Positions 1 through 8,039 of a stretch of DNA of 64,000 nucleotides are shown here, piece after piece (position 1 is the stretch's first letter; every line of letters starts with the position of its first letter). The notes beneath the pieces are model-generated. The model searched no databases and had not been told where the DNA came from. It worked only from the letters and a program-made list of their open reading frames with translations. The stretch comes from Fibrobacter sp. (GTDB taxonomy: Bacteria; Fibrobacterota; Fibrobacteria; Fibrobacterales; Fibrobacteraceae), in contig JAKSIM010000009.1 in the NCBI GenBank assembly GCA_024398845.1, positions 1-64,000 of the forward strand, read 5' to 3'. The translations under genes and the position numbers were made by a program.

Positions 1-142
1 TGCGGCGCAGCCGCGTAACTTAATCCTAACCACCAACCACTAACCACCAACCACTTAATAGTAAGCAGTAAACAGGATTTATAAATGCGGCGCAGCCGCG
101 TAACTTAATCCTAACCACCAACCACTAACCACCAACCACTAA
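1..142. repeat. dispersed intergenic repeat, two direct copies
   Basis: A 55-bp unit at 1-55 recurs at 86-140. Each copy starts with the palindromic GCGGCGCAGCCGC and ends in reiterated CTAACCACCAACCA. Between them (about 59-99) lies TAGTAAGCAGTAAACAGG followed by ATTTATAAAT. The same core occurs in inverted orientation at 25286-25331, and the CTAACCAC part also at 34074-34106. The array may continue left of the window. It ends only 6 bases before the tatD start codon, leaving that gene without a visible Shine-Dalgarno site. Confidence 0.85.
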
Positions 143-146
143 TTTC

Positions 147-1022
147 ATGTTCATAGACACCCATTGTCATCTTGATGCTTACAAGGAATTCTCCGGAGAA
201 AATTTGGACGAACTTTTTGAGCGACTCAGGAATGCCGAAAAAACAGCAGACCCAACGCGGGAGCAGGAATTTCTCCAAGACATCGCGGCAAGTCGTTGGA
301 GCAGCCCGAAAGATGCCAAGGAAGCCCTGATACGCATGCCGGAAGCGTTCATAAACGTCGCCTGCAACCCCGCCGATTTTGAGCAAGCCAGAGAACTCAG
401 CGAAAAATACCCTTTCGTGTACGCGGCCTACGGCATCCACCCCGAATACGTAGAAACAGAAACCGCCGAAGACGAAGCGCGCATGCTTGAATTCTTGAAG
501 CACCCCAAGTGCGTCGCCTGCGGAGAATTCGGGCTAGACTACCACTACGGAGCCGAAACGAAGGCCGCCCAGGTAAGGCTCTTTGAACGCCACCTGCAGC
601 TTGGCATAGACAGCAAAAAAACGCTCGTACTGCACCTCCGTGAAGCAGATGACGACGCGCTCGCCGTACTTCGCGCAGCCGATTTGCACGGCAAGAACGT
701 CCATATTCACTGCTTCACCGGCTCGCCGGAATTCGTATCGCAACTTTTGGCACTCGACGCCCAGATTTTTGTAGGGTTCACCGGAATCGTGACGTTCAAG
801 AGCGCACAGAACGTACGAGACGCCGCCGCTATCGTGCCACTAGAACAAATGCTTTTGGAAACGGACGCCCCCTACATGGCGCCGGTCCCCTTCCGAGGCA
901 AAACCTGCCATTCCGGCTACATTCCCTACATTGCCCTCACACTTGCCCAAATAAAAAAATTGCCTGTAGAGGAATTCTACAGACAAATTAGATTAAATAC
1001 AAAACGCTGTTACGGAATCTAG
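147..1022 (+). CDS. TatD family metal-dependent hydrolase
   Basis: TatD-type DNase/hydrolase with a TIM-barrel amidohydrolase fold, expected to be cytosolic. The N-terminal metal motif is MFIDTHCHLDA; other family landmarks are a CGEFGLDYHY segment near residue 130, HLREAD and HIHCFTG in the middle, and LLETDAPYMAP near residue 240. At 291 residues it is longer than the usual 255-265 because about 40 extra residues (roughly 15-60) lie between the first metal motif and the strand that normally follows closely. The start is chosen because the metal motif must be N-terminal; no ribosome binding site is visible since the dispersed repeat abuts the start. Family assignment is firm, the physiological substrate is unknown. 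Confidence 0.93.
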   Translation: MFIDTHCHLDAYKEFSGENLDELFERLRNAEKTADPTREQEFLQDIAASRWSSPKDAKEALIRMPEAFINVACNPADFEQARELSEKYPFVYAAYGIHPEYVETETAEDEARMLEFLKHPKCVACGEFGLDYHYGAETKAAQVRLFERHLQLGIDSKKTLVLHLREADDDALAVLRAADLHGKNVHIHCFTGSPEFVSQLLALDAQIFVGFTGIVTFKSAQNVRDAAAIVPLEQMLLETDAPYMAPVPFRGKTCHSGYIPYIALTLAQIKKLPVEEFYRQIRLNTKRCYGI

Positions 1023-1037
1023 GTCAAGTTAATACAA

Positions 1038-3011
1038 TTAAGCTCGAACTTCAACGTCCGCCTGGTAGTGATCCTTCATATATTTCAAGGCTTCTGCAGG
1101 CGTTAAGGGTTTGCTAAAGTAGAAGCCCTGAATCTGAGAGCAGCCTTCCCTACGCAAGAATTCCAGCTGATCGGCGTTTTCAACACCTTCGGCAATCAAA
1201 TCCAAATTCAGGGACTTTGCAATGCTAATGACCATTCTTGCAAATGCGGCGTCTTCCTCATCGTCAGCCACATGGTCCACAAAGGATTTATCCATCTTGA
1301 GCGTATGAATCGGATAACGCTTGAGGTAAGAAAGGCTACTGTAGCCCGTACCAAAATCATCAATGGAAATTTGCAACCCCATACTCGAGAGTGCACGCAT
1401 AATCTCGATTGTCTTCTCGACTTCGCACATGGCGGTGTATTCCGTAATCTCGAGCTTTAAATTCTTTGGATTCAAACGCGTTTCGGCAAGGATTTTGCGA
1501 ACATCTTCGACCATGTTGTCAAGCGCGAATTGCTTTGCGCTAAAGTTCACGGCCACCTTGATGTTTTCGTAACCCATGTCCACCCATTTTTTTGTCTGCT
1601 CGCAAGCCATTTTCAAAATGAGGGCGCCCATCGGCACAATCAAACCCGTTTCTTCGGCAATGGGGATAAATTCCGCAGGCGGGATAATTCCCTGTTCGGA
1701 ATTATTCCAGCGCACCAAAGCTTCAAAGCCAACAACCTTATTGCCATCATTGATGTTCACAATGGGCTGATACATCAAGACAAATTCCTTCATCTGGATG
1801 GCCCTGCGAATCTCGTATTCAAGCTTGTAAAGTTTCATCGCCTTCTCGCGAATTCCACCCGAGAAGAACTGAATTCCACCATGGTCCCCGTTCTTTTTGA
1901 GGTCTCGCAAAATGGCATTGGCGTTCGCCATAATATCTTCGACGCAATCCACCTCGCGATTCACCACCACCGACATCGAAACCGTAATATACAGTTCACG
2001 ACCATCAAGCTGGATAGGCATTTTCACATTGTTATGGAGGCGACGCACAATGGGCATCAGGTCGTCTTCAGATCCGCCCCCCTGAATGTTGTGCAAAATG
2101 ACTGCGAAAACGTCCGGTCCAATACGGGCAACGCAGTCGTTGTCGCGGCAGCTATTCTTGATACGATCGGCCACAATGCGGAGTACGTTGTCGCCAAAAT
2201 TCGTAGAGAACGAATCGTTGATGGCACCAAAGCTATCGATATCGAGGAGAGCAACCGCAAAAGTATAATCCGGACGCTTAGCCGAGGCGTCCACATCAGA
2301 TTTAAGTTTTTCAAGGAAGAACGTGCGGTTGTAGACGCCGGTCAAAGAATCCTGATAAGCATAGAAATAATTTTGACGTTCAATGGTCGCCTTATCAACG
2401 TTCAGACCAATGGAACCAATAACGCGAATGGGACGTTCGTCGCTAAACTGCGGTCTTCCGCTAATCAAAACCTCGCGCAAATCGTCAGAAGTAATCAAAC
2501 GCAGTTTCACCGAGAACGGACGATTTTCCTTGAGCGAATTTGAAAGTTCCGACCGGAAGTTCTCCCAGTCCGATTCCATGGAGCACCCCTTGAGGGAATC
2601 AAAGGAATCTCCCATGTCGTTTATATCAATGCCCAGCACCTTCGCTACACGGTTAGACCAGTAAACCTTCCCCGTCGGCACATCAAAAGTCCAAAATCCA
2701 TCGCTCGAGATATCGACCATCATTTGGAACATTTCGTCCCTTTCAAGCAAATCCTTTTGCAAATCGCGAACTGTTGCACTAGATGCCTGTACAGGGATTT
2801 CTACATCATTGCGTAGTTTCTTTGCCGACGAAGTTGTCGGGAAACGATAAAATACAGAAACATAGGCCAAAAAAACGATGGCCGCAAAATACGGAATAAA
2901 ATTCTTTACGCTGTCCGTGAACCCCAGTATATCCGGGATAAACGCTGCAAAAAGGAAGCATGCGAATAAAAGGGCAAAGCGTAAAACAGCATGTTCGTCA
3001 AATAGTCTCAT
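1038..3011 (-). CDS. PAS-GGDEF-EAL protein, probable c-di-GMP phosphodiesterase
   Basis: Membrane-bound signalling protein of 657 residues. Two hydrophobic segments lie in the first ~60 residues, followed by a PAS-like domain (~90-205), a GGDEF domain (~215-395) and an EAL domain (~400-640). The cyclase signature is degenerate: GPDVF stands where GGDEF is expected (~298-302), so cyclase activity is unlikely. The EAL domain keeps FEALVRW, NFSAKQF, LEITE, DDFGTGYSS, KMDKSF and EGVE, consistent with active c-di-GMP hydrolysis; the GGDEF half may be regulatory. The start at 3011 is preferred over an upstream in-frame ATG at 3065 because TGGAG lies 5 nt ahead of it. It converges on tatD and is preceded by a long intergenic region. 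Confidence 0.9.
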   Translation of the reverse strand: MRLFDEHAVLRFALLFACFLFAAFIPDILGFTDSVKNFIPYFAAIVFLAYVSVFYRFPTTSSAKKLRNDVEIPVQASSATVRDLQKDLLERDEMFQMMVDISSDGFWTFDVPTGKVYWSNRVAKVLGIDINDMGDSFDSLKGCSMESDWENFRSELSNSLKENRPFSVKLRLITSDDLREVLISGRPQFSDERPIRVIGSIGLNVDKATIERQNYFYAYQDSLTGVYNRTFFLEKLKSDVDASAKRPDYTFAVALLDIDSFGAINDSFSTNFGDNVLRIVADRIKNSCRDNDCVARIGPDVFAVILHNIQGGGSEDDLMPIVRRLHNNVKMPIQLDGRELYITVSMSVVVNREVDCVEDIMANANAILRDLKKNGDHGGIQFFSGGIREKAMKLYKLEYEIRRAIQMKEFVLMYQPIVNINDGNKVVGFEALVRWNNSEQGIIPPAEFIPIAEETGLIVPMGALILKMACEQTKKWVDMGYENIKVAVNFSAKQFALDNMVEDVRKILAETRLNPKNLKLEITEYTAMCEVEKTIEIMRALSSMGLQISIDDFGTGYSSLSYLKRYPIHTLKMDKSFVDHVADDEEDAAFARMVISIAKSLNLDLIAEGVENADQLEFLRREGCSQIQGFYFSKPLTPAEALKYMKDHYQADVEVRA

Positions 3012-3300
3012 AGCACTCCATTGTATAAAAAAAATAACAAATAATTCTGACTTGGAATAAAACAATGTAAAGAAAATTAAATTTTAGCAAGAAAAACAGC
3101 TCTAAACCGAACTATTCCAACTTAGACTACGTACACAAACGTGTAAAAAAGCCGCTTTCGTCATACAAAAACAATACGCTTTCACTTTCCCAAACGATCG
3201 TAATTACAAGTACTACAAATAGTTGCGACAAATTAACCGAAAATTTACACCACTTCAAAAAAACTTACACTTTGGAACAAATTATTCCGATTTTCAACAA

Positions 3301-3333
3301 AAGAAATACCCCTGGTATTAACCAGGGGCATTT
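3301..3333 (-). terminator. terminator-like hairpin, copy 2
   Basis: CCCCTGG (3309-3315) and CCAGGGG (3322-3328) pair around a TATTAA loop, and the minus strand continues into a T-rich run. It is identical over 33 bp to the element at 3521-3553, exactly 220 bp away. Read leftward it could end a transcript coming from gdhA or from the stretch between the two copies. Confidence 0.6.
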
Positions 3334-3520
3334 ACGGTTTAAGTCCTTAGAGACTTACGTTAAGTAAGTCCGAGCATCCGTGAGCCGAGCACGCCCCGTA
3401 TGACGGGGCGGCGATGGCGAGAGGCAACCCCGGACTCGATCCGAGGGAAGCCGGTCTCCTCTGCGCGAAGCGCATTTTATCGAATTCCAGATCTAGTCAT
3501 CCCCTGACGACAACCCGAAA

Positions 3521-3553
3521 AAGAAATACCCCTGGTATTAACCAGGGGCATTT
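3521..3553 (-). terminator. terminator-like hairpin, copy 1, downstream of gdhA
   Basis: Same 33-bp element as at 3301-3333, with stem arms at 3529-3535 and 3542-3548 followed on the minus strand by a T-rich run. It lies about 95 bp beyond the gdhA stop and is the natural rho-independent terminator for that gene. Confidence 0.7.
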
Positions 3554-3647
3554 CGATTACCTTAGACTTCCCGAGGCAACTCACTCCAAACCGGACAACA
3601 GCGAACGGAACCGGAGTGAACTTACCTTAGGAACAGAGAGCGGCTAA

Positions 3648-5051
<1,404 letters not shown>

Positions 5052-5086
5052 TTATTTGTGCAAATTTCGGCAAAAAATTAGCATTT

Positions 5087-5102
5087 ACGACAATTTTGTC
5101 GT
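5087..5102. promoter_or_regulatory. 16-bp palindrome upstream of gdhA
   Basis: ACGACAA TT TTGTCGT has perfect 7-bp arms. It lies about 50 bp beyond the putative gdhA box, a plausible place for an activator or repressor. No regulator family can be assigned from sequence alone. Confidence 0.4.
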
Positions 5103-5165
5103 TTAAGCATTTTGTAAGAAGAGAACCCCTTTTTTAACCAAAAAAGCGAAATTCAGCCTCTTCCA

Positions 5166-5189
5166 AAAACTTACATTTTTGTAAGTTTT
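5166..5189 (-). terminator. 9-bp-arm hairpin downstream of the lipid operon
   Basis: AAAACTTAC and GTAAGTTTT pair perfectly around a 6-nt loop. It lies about 100 bp past the stop of the last gene in the lipid operon. The T-run that follows is short, so it is a weak terminator candidate and could instead be a protein-binding site. Confidence 0.4.
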
Positions 5190-5288
5190 CAAAAGAGCCC
5201 TATATTCGTTTATAGAAATTTACATTTGTTTGACGGTAAATCTTACTGCCGACAATCCATCGATCACCGGCAAAACGAAATATTGCGG

Positions 5289-6137
5289 CTAAATTTCCAA
5301 AAACGCCTTGAGTTCGTCCATACGACGATTGGCGTATTCAAAGCCCATGTTGTAGCTGTCATCGAGCTTGTCGCGATCCGTCTCGAAAAGCCCGCAAAGA
5401 TCGCGCTCCGGACGGAAGATGAGCATGCGGCCCTCGGCTTCCAGGCGCTCCATTTCGCGGAACATTTTTTCGTAACGCTTGAAGCGCACCATGAGAGCGC
5501 GGAAATAATCCGGATACTTGCGCTTGAACATCGGATTCAAAATCATGCGGTACTTGCGGAAGTCGGTCACCATTTCACCAGGGAAATGCGTCGACACAAC
5601 AAAGACCTTGTCGCAACCTTTTTCAAAAGCTCGTTTGTACGGAATCGGAGCCGTCACGCAGCCGTCGGCATAAAGATGGTCGTCGACTTTCACCGCAGGG
5701 AATACCATCGGGAGAGCGCAACTCGCATTGATTATTTCGAGCAAACGCTTGGCATCGTGTTTTTCGCTCTTGAATTCGGTGCGACCCGTTTCCAAGCTCG
5801 TAAGGCCGAATTCGCACTCGACACGAGAGTTGAAGAACGTTTCAAAATCAAAAGGCATGTCGCCATAGGCCGATTCAAAATGCAGGGCATGACATTCTTT
5901 TTGAATGCCGTCTAAAAAGACGTTGGCATGCTTTGCCCCGTGCTGCAACTTGGTCGGCATAATGATATAGCGAAAGCGACCGCGCTGACGCGTAATAAAG
6001 TTTATGGCGGCATGACCACCGGCACTCACGCCAGCAAAATAGTCAAAGTTAATGCCCTCGTCCATAATGGCATCAAGCACTCCCGCCGTGAAAATAGTTT
6101 GGCGGGATCCCCCTTCTAGAGCGATACCGACCTTCAC
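5289..6137 (-). CDS. patatin-like phospholipase
   Basis: Patatin-family serine lipase/acyl hydrolase of 282 residues. The oxyanion loop is in ALEGGSRQTIFTAGVLD (~7-23), the nucleophile is in GVSAGG (Ser39) and the catalytic Asp in YADGC (Asp158), so the Ser-Asp dyad is intact. Length and arrangement resemble the YjjU-type bacterial patatins. The start codon is GTG, overlapping the plsC stop by four bases (GTGA), with AGGAGG 5 nt upstream, so translation is probably coupled. As last gene of the operon after an acyltransferase it may remodel or recycle acyl lipids; the substrate is unknown. Confidence 0.9.
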   Translation of the reverse strand: MKVGIALEGGSRQTIFTAGVLDAIMDEGINFDYFAGVSAGGHAAINFITRQRGRFRYIIMPTKLQHGAKHANVFLDGIQKECHALHFESAYGDMPFDFETFFNSRVECEFGLTSLETGRTEFKSEKHDAKRLLEIINASCALPMVFPAVKVDDHLYADGCVTAPIPYKRAFEKGCDKVFVVSTHFPGEMVTDFRKYRMILNPMFKRKYPDYFRALMVRFKRYEKMFREMERLEAEGRMLIFRPERDLCGLFETDRDKLDDSYNMGFEYANRRMDELKAFLEI

Positions 6138-6847
6138 TTAGCCTCCTCAGCAACAGACTCTGCAGTCACTTCGGCCGGAGTCTCTGCGGCGATAGGCAGC
6201 ACCGGAACATTCTCGGTAATTCCAAGAGCCTGCTGTTTAAGCGTCCAAACTTTCTGGCGGAAGTATTCGCTCTTTTGGGCAAGGTATTCTCCCGAAGAAA
6301 CGCCCTTCACGCGTTCAATCTTTTCGGCGTTGCCAACAATCAAATTGGTGCGGTGCTTAAAATTGTAGATGCTGTCGTTACCAATGGAAACAACCGGAAG
6401 CCCTGTACTGCGGGCAAGCATGGCAAAGCCCGACTTGAATTCATTTAAAAGGCCATCTTCGCGGCACTTGCCTTCGGGGAAAATAATAATGGAACTTCCC
6501 TTGGCAATTTCCTTTTTGGTTACAGCAAGCCACGACGCATCAAGCGGATTGAAGCGGTCAATGGGAATCGCCTTAAAACGCTTGAGAAGCCAATGGAACT
6601 TCGGCATTTCGTACCAATCCTTGGCCACAAGAATATTGCGCCTGCCCTTGACCTGGGTCAAAAGCATAAGCGGGTCAAAGGTGTTGGTATGATTCGAAAT
6701 AATAATGCAGGGTTCTTTGAACTTGAGCTTTTGCACCGACGGATCCGTAAAAACGAGATTCGGACGCAAAATCAAAGCCACGTAAAGGCGCACGAGGTAC
6801 TCGCACGTCTTCACAGCCAACATAATAAATGGTTCAAAAATTATCAT
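6134..6847 (-). CDS. plsC: 1-acyl-glycerol-3-phosphate acyltransferase family protein
   Basis: PlsC/LPLAT-family acyltransferase, 237 residues. It has the HX4D catalytic motif NHTNTFDP (His53, Asp58) and the substrate-binding block FPEGKCRED. A hydrophobic N-terminal stretch suggests membrane association. The ATG at 6847 is chosen because it overlaps the fabZ stop as ATGA; a longer reading frame to 6928 would run deep into fabZ. Sitting inside a fatty-acid operon, it may transfer the finished acyl chain from ACP to lysophosphatidate or another lipid acceptor. Whether it is the general PlsC of the cell or dedicated to this operon's product cannot be told. Confidence 0.88.
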   Translation of the reverse strand: MIIFEPFIMLAVKTCEYLVRLYVALILRPNLVFTDPSVQKLKFKEPCIIISNHTNTFDPLMLLTQVKGRRNILVAKDWYEMPKFHWLLKRFKAIPIDRFNPLDASWLAVTKKEIAKGSSIIIFPEGKCREDGLLNEFKSGFAMLARSTGLPVVSIGNDSIYNFKHRTNLIVGNAEKIERVKGVSSGEYLAQKSEYFRQKVWTLKQQALGITENVPVLPIAAETPAEVTAESVAEEAK

Positions 6848-7290
6848 TTCCCAAGAGATTCTTTCGGGACTGTCGTAAAGGTCAAGGACCCCTTCGCGTG
6901 GAGGTTTCCATTCACCTTGACAACGCAATCAAAACCAACAATGACGCCACCGCCCTTTGTCTTATTGACAGCAATTTCGAGCTGGTCACCCGGAATCACG
7001 GGTTTCACGAACTTGAAACCATCAATCTTCAAAAGCACGTAGAGCTTATCGTCCAAGTCCTCGGGCTTCTTCTCGATAACGAGAGAGCAGAGCTGAGCGC
7101 AAGCTTCGCAAATGAGGACACCCGGCATAATCGGGGTTCCCGGGAAGTGGCCCATAAAGTAAGGCTCGTTAACGCACACGTTCTTGATACCGACAGCAGA
7201 TTCGTTCGGTACAAGTTCCGTGACCTTTTCGATCATCTGGAACGGCGGACGCTGGGCGATTTTTTCGCTGATTTCATAAATATTCATCAT
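6844..7290 (-). CDS. fabZ: 3-hydroxyacyl-ACP dehydratase, FabZ type
   Basis: Hot-dog-fold dehydratase of 148 residues, the normal FabZ size. The catalytic histidine is in GHFPGTPIMPGVL (His48) and the acidic partner is in CEACAQ (Glu62); the 14-residue spacing is that of FabZ rather than FabA. It would remove water from beta-hydroxyacyl-ACP. It overlaps fabG upstream (ATGA) and plsC downstream (ATGA). Two consecutive ATG codons open the gene; the first is used here because it carries the overlap and lies about 8 nt after GGAGG. Confidence 0.94.
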   Translation of the reverse strand: MMNIYEISEKIAQRPPFQMIEKVTELVPNESAVGIKNVCVNEPYFMGHFPGTPIMPGVLICEACAQLCSLVIEKKPEDLDDKLYVLLKIDGFKFVKPVIPGDQLEIAVNKTKGGGVIVGFDCVVKVNGNLHAKGSLTFTTVPKESLGK

Positions 7291-8018
7291 AGAGAGAGGC
7301 CTCCGTCCATCACGAACACCTGGCCGGTCACGTAAGCGAACTGGTCAGAGACAATGGCAGAGACAAGGTTTGCCACTTCGTCGGCAGTGCCAAAGCGATG
7401 CAGCGGAACCTTTTCGAGGTAGCCCTTGCGGGTCTCTTCGGGAATGGCCTCAATCATTTCGGTAGAGATAAAGCCCGGAGCAACAGCATTCACGCGGATG
7501 CCGTAACCACCGAGTTCCTTGGCCAAAGTCTGGGTCAAGGAGTTCACAGCGCCCTTTGTTGCACTGTAAACGGCCTGACCAGCCAAAGCAAACTTAGAAG
7601 AAACAGAAGACATGTTGACGATGACGCCGGACTTTTGCTTGAACATCTTCACGGCGACCTGCTGAGCGCAGTAGAAGTAGCCCTTGACATTCAAGTCAAA
7701 GCACTTGTCCAAAGTTTCGGGATTCATCATCAGGAGGTATTCGTCACGGACGATGCCGGCGTTATTCACGAGGACGTCAATGCGACCATAGGCCTTGTAA
7801 ACGTCACGAACCATCTGCTTTACCTGGGCGAGTTCTGCAACATTCGCCTTGTAAACCATGCCGTCACCGCCTTCGGCCTTGATTTGGTCCAAAGTCTGCA
7901 AGGCAGCTTCGTCGGAGCTGGAATAGTTCACCACAACAGTATAGCCATCGCGAGCAAGGCGAAGCGCACAAGCCTTGCCAATACCCTTAGATGAACCTGT
8001 AACGATTGCAACTTTCAT
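7287..8018 (-). CDS. fabG: 3-oxoacyl-ACP reductase
   Basis: Classical short-chain dehydrogenase of 243 residues. It has the nucleotide-binding TGSSKGIG (~7-14), NNAG (~85-88), the catalytic Ser near 138 and YSATK (Tyr151, Lys155). It would reduce 3-ketoacyl-ACP with NADPH. The start at 8018 is decided by GAAGGAGG 5 nt upstream; a longer frame would begin with TTG at 8033. It lies 21 bp after the two-headed ketosynthase and overlaps fabZ, so it is a core member of the lipid operon. Confidence 0.94.
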   Translation of the reverse strand: MKVAIVTGSSKGIGKACALRLARDGYTVVVNYSSSDEAALQTLDQIKAEGGDGMVYKANVAELAQVKQMVRDVYKAYGRIDVLVNNAGIVRDEYLLMMNPETLDKCFDLNVKGYFYCAQQVAVKMFKQKSGVIVNMSSVSSKFALAGQAVYSATKGAVNSLTQTLAKELGGYGIRVNAVAPGFISTEMIEAIPEETRKGYLEKVPLHRFGTADEVANLVSAIVSDQFAYVTGQVFVMDGGLSL

Positions 8019-8039
8019 TTGAACCTCCTTCAAATACAG

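Larger units (their letters stand above)
3066..3647. other. intergenic region with duplicated hairpin
   Basis: No convincing gene. It holds the presumed promoter of the EAL gene, two identical hairpin elements (3301-3333 and 3521-3553) and a GC-rich stretch between them with short inverted repeats: GCCCCGT/ACGGGGC around 3393-3408 and GACTTAC/GTAAGTC around 3351-3370. I could not fold the stretch into a known RNA family. Confidence 0.6.

Noticed and set aside
3334..3520. Possible known structured RNA (tRNA, RNase P, 6S or SRP) between the two hairpins
   Set aside because: Some tRNA-like words occur, but no cloverleaf or conserved RNase P, 6S or SRP core could be folded. Only the hairpins are reported.
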